A DNA stretch of 64,000 nt from Mariluticola halotolerans. GTDB lineage: Bacteria > Pseudomonadota > Alphaproteobacteria > Rhizobiales > Devosiaceae. The stretch covers positions 3,082,001 to 3,146,000 of the forward strand of contig NZ_CP090960.1 in the NCBI RefSeq assembly GCF_021611515.1. Direction: 5' to 3'. The position numbers were made by a program, and so were the translations under genes. A model generated the notes under the pieces. It worked only from the letters and a program-made list of their open reading frames with translations, searched no databases and had not been told where the DNA came from. How positions within the stretch are numbered: position 1 is the first letter of the stretch; every line of letters begins with the position of its first letter. Positions 32,927-41,568 of this stretch are shown here, piece after piece.

Positions 32927-33892
32927 TTAGTCGATCAGACCTGCGGCCTGCATGATGCCTTTGTTTTTGTTATAGGTTTCCACCATTTCAGTGGCGGCGG
33001 CATCGAGGTCATAATAGGAGATCGGGATATCGGCGGCTTCCGTGATCTTGATAAATTCAGGATTGGTTTCAGCCGCTTTGAGGGCCGTTGAAATTGTCTC
33101 AAGGATTTCACGTGGTGTGCCCTTGGGGGCCAGAATTATGGTTCTGGAATCCATGGCGAGTTCATAACCTTCCTCTTCAATCGTCGGTACATCCGGCGCT
33201 GAGGGATGGCGGAAGCTTGTCAGGGCAGAGACGGTTTTGAGTTCGTCAGGGTAACGGTAGTGAATGCCGCCGGAGAAAGCCATTACTACCTGGTTTCCCA
33301 GTAGGGCACTGATCATTTCACTGCCGCTTTGCAGCGGCACGATATTGGCATCAAGCTCGTTGGCTTTTGCGAGTTCGTCCATGTAGAGGCGCGCTTCAGG
33401 GCTCAGTGCACCATAGGCAAAGCCCGGGTTTTGCTTGGCCCAGGCGACAAACTCGGTGATGTTGTTGAAGGGGGCATCCTTGGGGGCTGCCATGCCGACC
33501 TGATAGGCTGTGATCATGCCTGCATAGTCGAAGTCCTCGGGCGTAAAGTCTACGCGCTCGACGATGAAGGGTGCGGAATTAATCACCGTATTGGAATGGA
33601 ACATCAGGGTGTATCCATCCGCCGCGGCCTGTTGCAACTCGCGTGCGGCAACCGCGCCACCTGCGCCCGGCTTGTTGATGACATTGACCGGTTGGCCGAG
33701 TTGTTCTGCCAGCACCTGCGCGGCGGCGCGGGCAATCAGGTCTGTCTGCCCGCCAGCGCCATAGCCGACAAGCATATTGATTGGCTGGTTTGGATAATCT
33801 GATGCTGCAAAGGCAGGTAAGGCCAGTGTGGACATGCCCATGGCAATGCCCGCCATTGTGGCCAGTGCTCCCCGTCGAGTGAATAAAGTCAT
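32927..33892 (-). CDS. tctC: Tripartite tricarboxylate transporter receptor (TctC/Bug)
   Basis: A 321-residue periplasmic receptor of the Bug family. A twin-arginine-like start (MTLFTRRGALATMAGIAMGM) leads to a signal cleaved after LPAFA. The mature sequence has YPNQPINMLVGYGAGGQTDL and VNVINKPGAGGAVAA, the two binding loops of this family. The ATG at 33892 is chosen over 31 upstream in-frame codons that are not signal-like. In most TTT operons the receptor comes first; here it is the last gene after tctB and tctA on the minus strand. Ligand is a di- or tricarboxylate or related acid. Confidence 0.94.
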   Translation of the reverse strand: MTLFTRRGALATMAGIAMGMSTLALPAFAASDYPNQPINMLVGYGAGGQTDLIARAAAQVLAEQLGQPVNVINKPGAGGAVAARELQQAAADGYTLMFHSNTVINSAPFIVERVDFTPEDFDYAGMITAYQVGMAAPKDAPFNNITEFVAWAKQNPGFAYGALSPEARLYMDELAKANELDANIVPLQSGSEMISALLGNQVVMAFSGGIHYRYPDELKTVSALTSFRHPSAPDVPTIEEEGYELAMDSRTIILAPKGTPREILETISTALKAAETNPEFIKITEAADIPISYYDLDAAATEMVETYNKNKGIMQAAGLID

Positions 33893-33920
33893 CGCTGTTC
33901 CTCCCATTTTTGCGAATAGA

Positions 33921-35453
33921 CTAGGTTGTTGGTGGTTCTGCCGGTTCTGGTGGTCCGGCTGTAGTTTGGGTGTTGGCCTTGTCACTGCGCCCCACCCACC
34001 AGATGGTGAGCGCCGTCAGGATGATGAAAACGATCGCTAGCGGGTGATGGCCGAGATTGACGACCTTGTGATCAAGGATTTGCAGGGCTTGCCTGAAGCT
34101 GAGTTCCAGCTTGGGGCCGATGACGAAGCCGATCAGGAACGTCACGAAAGAGAAGTCGAGCTTGCGGGCAAAGAAGCCGATTACGGCAAAGAACAGCATC
34201 ATGTAGATCGAAAAAACGCTGCCGGTTTCCATGTAGGCACCGATGCTGCACAAAAGAAGCACGCCGGGAATGATGAGCCTGAGAGGCACCTTGATGACTT
34301 GGGCAAATATGCTCTGCCCGATCGTGCCGACCACAAGCATGATCACGCTGGCGCAGAGCATGGCGGCATACACATCGGCGACGAGCCGGGGTTGTTGCTT
34401 GAACATCAGCGGCCCGGGGTTCAGTCCGTGCAGGATGAAGGCGGCGATCAGGATGGCGGCAATCACGCTGCCGGGAATACCCAGCGCGAACAGGGGCACC
34501 AGGCTTGCCGGCACGACGGCGTTGTCGGCGCTCTCGGCAGCTGCGACGCCTTCAATCATACCGGTGCCAAATTTTTCAGGAGTTTTGGAGGCGCGTCTGG
34601 TGGCACCATAGGAGAGAAATGAGCCAACGCTTGCACCGAGACCGGGCAGGATACCTACGACAGAGCCGATGATTGTCCCGCGTGCAATGACGGGGAGCGC
34701 GCGTCGCCATTCGGGGCCGGTGATGATCCGGTCTTCCCGTTTGGTGCTTTCCTTGATCCGCGCAGCTTCTGAATCGAGATGCTTCAGGTTGCCCGCCTGC
34801 GCCACCATTTCTGCAACGGCGAGCATGCCAATGGCCATGGGCACCAGAGAAATGCCGTCATCCAGTTCCAAGAGACCGAAGGTCAGGCGGGGAATGAAGG
34901 TTTCTGTTTCAAGGCCGACAGTGGCGAAGAATATGCCAAGGGCAGCGGCAATCAGCCCCTTGGTCAGTGACTGTCCGGACAAGCCGCCAATAAAGGTCAG
35001 CGAGAACAAAAGGATTGCGCAAAGCTCGACGGGGCCAATCAGCAAAGCGTAACTGGCCAGGGGCGCGGCCAGTACAATCAGGATCAGTGTCGAGAAAAAA
35101 TCGCCGAGGACCGAAGCGTATAATCCCATTTTGAGAGCTTTTTGCGCCTTGCCCTGCCGGGCGAGGGGATAGCCGTCCAGAGCGGTGGGGGCTGATGAGG
35201 GCTCGCCCGGCGTGTTGAGCAGGATGGCCGATACGGCGCTGCCGGCCCCACTGCCTTTGGCGATGCCGATCAGCATGCCGAGCGCGGCGACGGGGCTAAG
35301 ATAGAAGGTGAGGGGGATGGCAACTGCGACGCCGGTCGCCTTGCCCAGGCCAGGCAGCGCACCCAGGACATAGCCAAGCGTAACGCCCATGGTGATCCAT
35401 GCCATAGTTTCGAAGTTGAGAACGTCCTGAAATCCAAGGATCAGATATTCCAT
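33921..35453 (-). CDS. tctA: Tripartite tricarboxylate transporter large permease (TctA)
   Basis: A 510-residue membrane protein with about twelve hydrophobic segments. Diagnostic stretches are GALPGLGKATGVAVAIPLTF near residue 32, ISAILLNTPGEPSSAPTALDG, and GIPGSVIAAILIAAFILHGLNPGP in the second half. The ATG at 35453 is preferred over the adjacent GTG at 35456. It starts 7 bp after the tctB stop. It is the ion-driven translocation subunit for the ligand delivered by the receptor encoded next. Confidence 0.95.
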   Translation of the reverse strand: MEYLILGFQDVLNFETMAWITMGVTLGYVLGALPGLGKATGVAVAIPLTFYLSPVAALGMLIGIAKGSGAGSAVSAILLNTPGEPSSAPTALDGYPLARQGKAQKALKMGLYASVLGDFFSTLILIVLAAPLASYALLIGPVELCAILLFSLTFIGGLSGQSLTKGLIAAALGIFFATVGLETETFIPRLTFGLLELDDGISLVPMAIGMLAVAEMVAQAGNLKHLDSEAARIKESTKREDRIITGPEWRRALPVIARGTIIGSVVGILPGLGASVGSFLSYGATRRASKTPEKFGTGMIEGVAAAESADNAVVPASLVPLFALGIPGSVIAAILIAAFILHGLNPGPLMFKQQPRLVADVYAAMLCASVIMLVVGTIGQSIFAQVIKVPLRLIIPGVLLLCSIGAYMETGSVFSIYMMLFFAVIGFFARKLDFSFVTFLIGFVIGPKLELSFRQALQILDHKVVNLGHHPLAIVFIILTALTIWWVGRSDKANTQTTAGPPEPAEPPTT

Positions 35454-35460
35454 CACGCCC

Positions 35461-35904
35461 TCAAATGATTGCCGTGCCCAGCACCTTGTAGAAAAGGAGC
35501 CAGATCGAGAGCATGAATGCTGCGGGCAAGAGAATGATGATGCTGAGCCGGCGCTCGCCGAAAACCAGAAGTGCGCCGACCATCAGGGCAAGTCCTGCGG
35601 CGAACGGCGCCACCCAGAAATACAAAACGATTGAGGCTGCGAAAACACCACCCAATTTGCCCAAAGCGGCCAACTCAGGCCAGGAGATGGGAAACCGGTC
35701 TTCAGGTGCCGCTTTTGCGCGCCAATTGTTGTATGCGAGCAGGCAGGAGAGGCCGACAACCAGTGCCATCATCATGCCCGGAACAAGCCGTGGCGACATC
35801 ATGCCTGGCGGACCTTCCTCAATCTGCCAGGGAATGACTAGACCCAGCATAACAAGGCCTGACAGAGCCAATATAATGCCTGAGACGATGTTTGCACGTC
35901 GCAT
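35461..35904 (-). CDS. tctB: Tripartite tricarboxylate transporter small permease (TctB)
   Basis: A 147-residue membrane protein with four hydrophobic segments, the accessory small subunit of a TTT importer. MSPRLVPGMMMALVVGLSCL near residues 36-55 is the family's PRxxP-type loop. It is the first gene of the tctB-tctA-tctC operon and lies divergent from a LysR regulator 142 bp away. TctB proteins are poorly conserved, so the call leans on topology and position. Confidence 0.92.
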   Translation of the reverse strand: MRRANIVSGIILALSGLVMLGLVIPWQIEEGPPGMMSPRLVPGMMMALVVGLSCLLAYNNWRAKAAPEDRFPISWPELAALGKLGGVFAASIVLYFWVAPFAAGLALMVGALLVFGERRLSIIILLPAAFMLSIWLLFYKVLGTAII

Positions 35905-35984
35905 GAGATTCTCCCCTCGGGGGCTCTTTTGTCCCCTTCTGCCTTTCTCACACCGCAGCAGGCGGCCGGTCGCAGTGCCCCTGA

Positions 35985-35994
35985 ACGCTAGCGT
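35985..35994. promoter_or_regulatory. 10-bp palindrome in the tctB/LysR divergent region
   Basis: ACGCTAGCGT is a perfect palindrome, flanked more widely by TCACAC (35948-35953) and GTGTGA (35998-36003). It lies 53 bp before the LysR ATG. It is a candidate regulator site only on grounds of position and symmetry. Confidence 0.3.
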
Positions 35995-36046
35995 ATCGTG
36001 TGAAAAGAAATAGTCAGAAGTTTCTTGAATGTGATAGGTTTTGCTT

Positions 36047-36985
36047 ATGGCTTACTCATTGCAGCATATTGACCGCTTGCGCCTGCGTCATCTTCGTCTG
36101 CTGGCGTTGATCGACCAATATGGGTCGCTTCGGGGGGTAGGTAATATCCTCAATCTTACACAGCCTGCGGTCTCCCAGATGGTGAAGGATCTCGAATATG
36201 CTTTCGGAACCGAATTGGTGACGCGATCGGTTCGGGGGGTGGCGCTTACCGAGGCGGGGCGGCTGGCGCTTCAACGTGCCCGTTCCGGTCTTGCGACCTT
36301 CGATCATCTGGTAAAGGAGTTGCAGACCGATCAGCCCATGATCCTGCGGGTGGGCACCAATCCGGCACTGACATTTCAACTAATCCCTGATGCGTTGCGC
36401 CAGCTTCATCTGGGCGGCAAGCAAGTGCGCTTTCGCTTCCTCACCGGGATTGTGAGCGACATGATGCAGGCGCTTTGGGACGGAGAACTTGATTGCTATG
36501 TAGGCCGGGTTGACTGGGACCGCCTGCCGCACCAGATGGCATCAGCCCTCAGGCATGTGCCGTTGGCACGCACTGACCTGGTGCTTGCCTGTTCGACATC
36601 GCATCCGCTCGCAGCGCGTGGTCCTGTATCTGTTGATGAACTCGTCAAATGGCCATGGGTTCTGCCCGATGACGAGTCGAATAACCGTGTGGCTTTGGAG
36701 GCAGGGTTACGCAACCATGGTATTGCTGCGCCTCAGCCCATTGCTGAAATTGCCGCAGATCCCAATGCCTTGATGATCTTCGCCCGGCAACTAGAAGCGC
36801 TGACCTGTGTGCCGCAAATGGCTCTTGCCCGGCAAATAGAAGTTGGCGAAATGTGTGCGCTGGACGTTCCTGATCTTGTTTTGCCCCCCATCCAGATCGG
36901 GTTTGTGACCCTTGCAGAACATGTGGACATGCCGCCACTGGTGGCGCTACGTGAAGCGCTGATTTTGGGGGTGACGACCTCTTAG
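36047..36985 (+). CDS. LysR family transcriptional regulator
   Basis: A 312-residue LysR protein. The DNA-binding helix is LNLTQPAVSQMVKDLEYAFG (residues about 31-50) followed by LVTRSVRGVALTEAG, a textbook LysR wing. The effector domain starts near residue 92 with MILRVGTNPAL. The ATG at 36047 is preferred over the TTG at 36041. It is divergent from tctBAC and almost certainly controls that importer in response to its substrate. It runs toward the mutarotase gene, from which only 61 bp separate it. Confidence 0.93.
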   Translation: MAYSLQHIDRLRLRHLRLLALIDQYGSLRGVGNILNLTQPAVSQMVKDLEYAFGTELVTRSVRGVALTEAGRLALQRARSGLATFDHLVKELQTDQPMILRVGTNPALTFQLIPDALRQLHLGGKQVRFRFLTGIVSDMMQALWDGELDCYVGRVDWDRLPHQMASALRHVPLARTDLVLACSTSHPLAARGPVSVDELVKWPWVLPDDESNNRVALEAGLRNHGIAAPQPIAEIAADPNALMIFARQLEALTCVPQMALARQIEVGEMCALDVPDLVLPPIQIGFVTLAEHVDMPPLVALREALILGVTTS

Positions 36986-37046
36986 CCTGTTCTATGTCCA
37001 ACGGCGGCTTCTGCGGTTTGTTTCAAGCTGCGGATTGGAGCGGCAG

Positions 37047-37928
37047 CTACAGGGCGCGCATTTGCAAGGCCATATGTGTGGTCAGTTCCTGACCCGGTTC
37101 AAGCAATACAAGTCCGCTATCTGCGAACCGCGGATGCCCGTCGGCGTCATGGGTCATGGGCTCGAAGCAGAAATAGTCATTCTTGAAACCGGGCTCAAAC
37201 TCTGTGTCCGAGTGAAACAGGAAAAACCGGTTAAAATTCTCACTGCAGGTGATCGTCAGGGCGGAATTGCGCTCCGGCCATTGAATGATTGCCTCGCCGT
37301 TCCAACCGTCGAAACCGTTATTTATCCATTCATCCGGAATTGCCGCCGGCTTGGAAAAATCGAGTTTTTTTGGGATTTCCCGACGTTGGTCCGGCAGAAA
37401 GTTCTGCCTTTCGGTCCAGTATGCTTCGGCGTCCGCTCTAAGCGTTGTTTCAGGCGTCAGTGCGAAAAAAGGATGATGTCCGAGACCAAAGGGCATTGCG
37501 CGCGCGCCGGTATTGCGGACAGAAAGGACCAAGGAGAGCGTGTCGTTTTTCAGCTCAAAAACTTGTTCAGCCTTGTAGGTGTAGGTGTCGCTTTCGTGCG
37601 TGCAGGAAAGTTCCATGCTGGCAGGCGCTTTGCTGGCTTTTTGCCATTGCCGGAGCCATGCATCGCCATGCAGATAAAGCGGGTCCCAATCGGTGTTGGG
37701 GGTCAGGTGGTAGCGACGGCCATTGACCTCAAAAGCATTTCCGGCGACCCGGTTGCCAAAGGGGACGAGCGGGAACGAGCCGCATTTCAAAGTCTCTATG
37801 TTGTCAGCTGTTGCTTCTGGATAGGGACGAAAAACCGGCTGGTTCCGCCAATATCCATCAACGATGGCTCCGCCTTGCGTACTGACGCGAATGCGCCAGT
37901 CACCATTTGTGAGTGTCGTGATCGTCAC
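37047..37928 (-). CDS. Aldose 1-epimerase (mutarotase)
   Basis: A 293-residue cytoplasmic mutarotase that interconverts the anomers of an imported aldose. The first catalytic His region is LYLHGDAWLRQW, the second GLGHHPFFAL; a Glu near the C terminus in FEPMTHDADG or FEPGFKN could be the base. The start is a GTG overlapping the TGA of the zinc dehydrogenase gene. It is the last gene of the minus-strand sugar operon (receptor, ATPase, permease, dehydrogenase, mutarotase). It would supply the beta anomer to a sugar 1-dehydrogenase such as the SDR at 43879. Confidence 0.93.
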   Translation of the reverse strand: MTITTLTNGDWRIRVSTQGGAIVDGYWRNQPVFRPYPEATADNIETLKCGSFPLVPFGNRVAGNAFEVNGRRYHLTPNTDWDPLYLHGDAWLRQWQKASKAPASMELSCTHESDTYTYKAEQVFELKNDTLSLVLSVRNTGARAMPFGLGHHPFFALTPETTLRADAEAYWTERQNFLPDQRREIPKKLDFSKPAAIPDEWINNGFDGWNGEAIIQWPERNSALTITCSENFNRFFLFHSDTEFEPGFKNDYFCFEPMTHDADGHPRFADSGLVLLEPGQELTTHMALQMRAL

Positions 37929-38989
37929 GATTGGGGGCCGTCAGGTTCGACGATTACCTTGCCGCATTTGCCCTCTGCCATCAGGGCATAAGCTGCGGGG
38001 GCCTCATCAAGGGTGAACCTGTGCGTGACAATCTTGTCGGGATGCTGACCCCAGGCGACAAGATCGTCGCAACATTGTTCCATGTTGGAGAGGCTGGTGA
38101 CCCAGGAGCCGATGAGGGTCCGTTGTTTGTGCATCAGGTCGTCGGAGACCTGGAATTGCACATGCCCGGTTTCGCCAAGGAATACGGTCCGGCCCCATTC
38201 AGCGGAGCCTTGCAGTGCCAACAGGCGACCGTTCGGGTTGCCGGAACAATCGATAGTGCGCGTTGCGCCTCCTTGTGTGAGTTCGCGGACCTTGGCCAAA
38301 GCATCACCATCTGCGCCCAGCGTGTGGTCCACAAGGCCAAGTTTTTCCGCTTCCTGCCGTCGCTCTGCTTGCACATCGACACCAATCACCTTGCGGGCAC
38401 CTTTGCCTTTGGCCAGAAGCGCTGCGGCCAGTCCGACGGGGCCAAGACCAACGATCAGCACGGTGTCCGAGCCGGAAATCCGGGCGCGTAACACGCCTTC
38501 GTAGGCGGTGCCAACACCACAGGAGATGAAGCTTCCATCAGCGTATGACAGGCTGTCGGGCAGAGCGATCAGGTCCTTTTCATCGGCCAGAAGATATTCT
38601 GCATGTCCGCCATCGCGTTGCCAGCCATAGGCCTGGCGTTTGGGGCTGGTGCATGAGATCTGGAAACCCTTGCGGCAGTTCCGGCAGAATCCACATCCGG
38701 AGATGTGATAGACAACGGCCCGGTCTCCTTCGGTGAAGTGGCGTGTGCCGGGGCCGCATTTGACAACCTGACCGCAAGGTTCATGACCGGCAACGACATC
38801 CAGATAGGCGGTGCCCTTGGTCTTGTCGCCTTTGTGTTCATGGTAGATGTAGTGGATATCGGAGCCGCAGATTCCGCTGGCTTTCACCTTGAGCAGAACC
38901 TGGCCGATGCCTGGCTCCGGTATCGCGATCTCGCGCATGTCCACGGTGGCGTTTCCGGGCAGAAATGCACCAAGCATAGTCGTTGCCAT
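37925..38989 (-). CDS. Zinc-dependent alcohol/polyol dehydrogenase (MDR family)
   Basis: A 354-residue medium-chain dehydrogenase. Catalytic zinc ligands are the Cys in GICGSDIHY and the HE in AGHEPCGQV; the structural zinc cysteines are CGFCRNCRKGFQISC. The NAD-binding motif is VGLGPVGLAAALLAKGKG. It resembles sorbitol, threonine or L-idonate 5-dehydrogenases. The ATG at 38989 begins the family N terminus MATTMLGAFLPGN, after GATAAGATC; the upstream frame to 39040 lies in the permease gene. Placed between the permease and the mutarotase, it probably oxidises a hydroxyl of the sugar or of a sugar acid derived from it. Confidence 0.93.
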   Translation of the reverse strand: MATTMLGAFLPGNATVDMREIAIPEPGIGQVLLKVKASGICGSDIHYIYHEHKGDKTKGTAYLDVVAGHEPCGQVVKCGPGTRHFTEGDRAVVYHISGCGFCRNCRKGFQISCTSPKRQAYGWQRDGGHAEYLLADEKDLIALPDSLSYADGSFISCGVGTAYEGVLRARISGSDTVLIVGLGPVGLAAALLAKGKGARKVIGVDVQAERRQEAEKLGLVDHTLGADGDALAKVRELTQGGATRTIDCSGNPNGRLLALQGSAEWGRTVFLGETGHVQFQVSDDLMHKQRTLIGSWVTSLSNMEQCCDDLVAWGQHPDKIVTHRFTLDEAPAAYALMAEGKCGKVIVEPDGPQS

Positions 38990-38993
38990 GATC

Positions 38994-39986
38994 TTATCCC
39001 TGTTGTGCTGCGCGCTTGGCGTTGCGTTCACCAACCGCAATATTCAAGAGAACGGCCACGACGATGATGACGCCGCGGATGACTTCCTGGAAGAACGGGT
39101 TGATGCCAAGCAGTACCAGACCATTGCCGATCAATGTGATCACCATCACGCCCAGGAATGTGCCCAGCAGCGTACCGCGTCCGCCAGACAGCGCGGTGCC
39201 GCCAATAACGACCGCTGCGATCACGTCAAATTCCAGACCGGTTGCTGCACCGGCATTACCCGACCCGAGGCGGGCTGTGAGCAGGACCGCGGAGAGAGCT
39301 GCCAGCAAACCGGCAGTTGCGAACAGGATCACGCGAATGCGTTTGACGGGAATGCCGGTGAGGTGGGCGGCATTGGCATTGCCGCCGACGGCATAAACAG
39401 AACGTCCATAAACGGTTTTCTGAGCAATAAAGGCGAATATCGCAAAGACGGCCAGCATGATCCAGGCTGCAACCGGGAGGCCCAGCAATTCATCGTCAAT
39501 GGCATCGAGAACGGGATTGCGCGGGAACGACACTGGCAATGCGTTTGTGAAGAACAGGGCGAGGCCGCGCAATGCACTCCACAAGCCGAGGGTGGCAACG
39601 AAGGAGGGGACGTTGAAATATCCACGTAGCACGCCCGCGATGGAACCCAGGCCGATGCCTGCTATCATCGACAAGGGGATGGCGAGGAAGATCGTTACGT
39701 CCCAACGCAGAAGAAACGCGAGAACCACCGACAGAAAAGCCACCATGGGCCCGACGCTGACATCGATTTCGCCGGCTACAATAATCAACGTGGCGCCGGC
39801 TGCGGCAATGCCGAGGGCGGCTGCGTCGCGCAGGATGTTCTGCTGATTATAGATCGACATGAAACCATGTGCGGAATTGCTGAACACCAGGTACAACAAG
39901 GCGATGACGACGAGAAGGCCGATCTCGTTGAGGTGTGAGGTGACGAAGTTGCTGAGCCGTCTGTCTTTGGCTGCTGTGTTACTCAT
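38994..39986 (-). CDS. Ribose-type sugar ABC permease
   Basis: A 330-residue RbsC/XylH-type membrane permease with about nine hydrophobic segments. Family stretches are GATLIIVAGEIDVSVGPMVAF near residue 60 and FDVIAAVVIGGTALSGGRGTLLG near 245. A single permease gene here means the channel is a homodimer. It lies 12 bp after the ATPase gene and 4 bp before the dehydrogenase gene. A 30-residue hydrophilic N terminus (MSNTAAKDRRLSNF) precedes the first membrane span. Confidence 0.95.
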   Translation of the reverse strand: MSNTAAKDRRLSNFVTSHLNEIGLLVVIALLYLVFSNSAHGFMSIYNQQNILRDAAALGIAAAGATLIIVAGEIDVSVGPMVAFLSVVLAFLLRWDVTIFLAIPLSMIAGIGLGSIAGVLRGYFNVPSFVATLGLWSALRGLALFFTNALPVSFPRNPVLDAIDDELLGLPVAAWIMLAVFAIFAFIAQKTVYGRSVYAVGGNANAAHLTGIPVKRIRVILFATAGLLAALSAVLLTARLGSGNAGAATGLEFDVIAAVVIGGTALSGGRGTLLGTFLGVMVITLIGNGLVLLGINPFFQEVIRGVIIVVAVLLNIAVGERNAKRAAQQG

Positions 39987-39998
39987 TACGGTCTCCCA

Positions 39999-41495
39999 TT
40001 AGTTTATTGTCGCGCTCAGCAGCTTGTCCGGATCGATGTTCGGCGCGGTGAACTCGTCCGTAAGAGTGCCATCCTTCAAAACCAGAACGCGGTCGCATAC
40101 CAGCGGCAGTTCTTCCACTTCGCTGGACACAAAAATTACGGATTTTCCTTCATTCGCCAGGCCGCGTACGAGGTCGTAAATCTGGGCCTTGGCTTCCACA
40201 TCAACGCCCCTTGTCGGTTCATCCAGCAAGAGAAGGTCTGCGCCGGCATAGATCCAGCGACCGATGACGATTTTTTGTTGATTACCGCCTGACAGCGTGC
40301 CGATATGAGAAGACTGGCTGGCTGTTTTTACGCTCATTTTCTCGATGATTTTGCGCGTTGCCTGCTTGATGCGGTCGGCACTGAAGATGCCGGCGGCCGA
40401 TACCCTTTTCGGATCGGCCAGAACGACGTTCTCGTCCACACCGAGGCCGGGGAATATGCCGTCTTCCTTGCGACTTTCGGGGGTGATGGCAATGCCCATG
40501 CGAATCCGCCTGATGTAGCTCTCTTTAAGCGGCTTCCCGCAATAAGTCATTTCGCCGGAGGCAGGGTCGATCAGACCTGCAATGGCTGACAGTATTTCCG
40601 TGCGTCCGGACCCGAGAAGCCCGGCAATACCGAGCACTTCGCCACGCCGAACGTCAAAGGCTATATCGTGCACCTTGCCGGGGATCGACAAACCTTTGAC
40701 ATTGAGCACGGCATCGCCCAGTTCGGGTGAACTCATGACCGGGTTGATTTTACCGATTGCATTGCCGAGCATCATCTCCACCACCTGCTCGGTGGTTACG
40801 TCGGCGACTGTGAATGTATCGACCAGCTTGCCATCCCGCAGCACTGTTGCTGTATCGGCAATGGCACGGATTTCTTTCATGCGATGGCTGACATAGAGGA
40901 TGGCGGCGCCGCGTTTGGCCATTGTGCGGATGGCGCTGAAAAGCAGTTCGACTTCTTCTGCGGCGAGCGAACTGGTAGGCTCGTCCAGTATGATGAGACG
41001 CGGTTCGCCAGCCATGGCGCGTGCGATTTCGACCATCTGACGCTTGGCGGGGCCAAGATTTCTGATGGTCTGGTGCGGGTCGAGCGGGAAATTGAGGTCT
41101 TTTACAACGGCGGCTGCACGTGCATGGAGCGCCTGCCTGTCGATATGCGTGCCGTTACGCGGCCAATTGCCCAGAAACATGTTTTCGGCCACCGTCATGT
41201 CGGGGACCAGGCTCAGCTCCTGATAGACAGGGCATACGCCTAAAGCTGCGGATTGCCGGGTTCGGTGCTCCGGATTTGCATCGAGGGCAGAGCCGTTGAT
41301 CAGCACATCGCCAGCGTCGGGTGTTTCCGCGCCAGTCAAGGCTTTGATCAGCGTCGATTTGCCTGCCCCGTTCTTGCCGAGAACGGCGCGAACCTCACCA
41401 GGCTCAATAACCAGGGATACCTGGTCGAGGGCAACCACGCCAGGATAGCGCTTGGAGATGCCTGTTGCGGAGATTGCGGGAATTGCGTTTGTCAC
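39999..41495 (-). CDS. Ribose-type sugar ABC ATPase with two nucleotide-binding domains
   Basis: A 498-residue RbsA/XylG-type ATPase. Domain 1: GKNGAGKST, LGPAKRQMVEIARAM, LIILDEPTSSLA. Domain 2: the degenerate P-loop GIAGLLGSGRTEIL, then LSGGNQQKIVIGRWI and LLLLDEPTRGVD. The start codon is GTG at 41495. A hairpin (41516-41548) separates it from the receptor gene. It is better preserved in domain 2 than its paralogue at 18848, which has a DD in place of DE. Confidence 0.95.
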   Translation of the reverse strand: MTNAIPAISATGISKRYPGVVALDQVSLVIEPGEVRAVLGKNGAGKSTLIKALTGAETPDAGDVLINGSALDANPEHRTRQSAALGVCPVYQELSLVPDMTVAENMFLGNWPRNGTHIDRQALHARAAAVVKDLNFPLDPHQTIRNLGPAKRQMVEIARAMAGEPRLIILDEPTSSLAAEEVELLFSAIRTMAKRGAAILYVSHRMKEIRAIADTATVLRDGKLVDTFTVADVTTEQVVEMMLGNAIGKINPVMSSPELGDAVLNVKGLSIPGKVHDIAFDVRRGEVLGIAGLLGSGRTEILSAIAGLIDPASGEMTYCGKPLKESYIRRIRMGIAITPESRKEDGIFPGLGVDENVVLADPKRVSAAGIFSADRIKQATRKIIEKMSVKTASQSSHIGTLSGGNQQKIVIGRWIYAGADLLLLDEPTRGVDVEAKAQIYDLVRGLANEGKSVIFVSSEVEELPLVCDRVLVLKDGTLTDEFTAPNIDPDKLLSATIN

Positions 41496-41515
41496 GGGCC
41501 ACCTCGTGTGCAGTC

Positions 41516-41548
41516 AGGGGTGCACCAGCGCTGACCGCTGGTGCCCCT
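41516..41548 (-). terminator. Hairpin between sugar receptor and ATPase genes
   Basis: AGGGG-TG-CACCAGCG (41516-41530) pairs with CGCTGGTGCCCCT (41536-41548) with a 2-nt bulge and a 5-nt loop. It occupies the 73-bp gap after the receptor stop, where such structures usually raise receptor levels over the ATPase and permease. No T run follows on the minus strand. Confidence 0.6.
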
Positions 41549-41568
41549 ATGTGATGTGCTCGATACGG

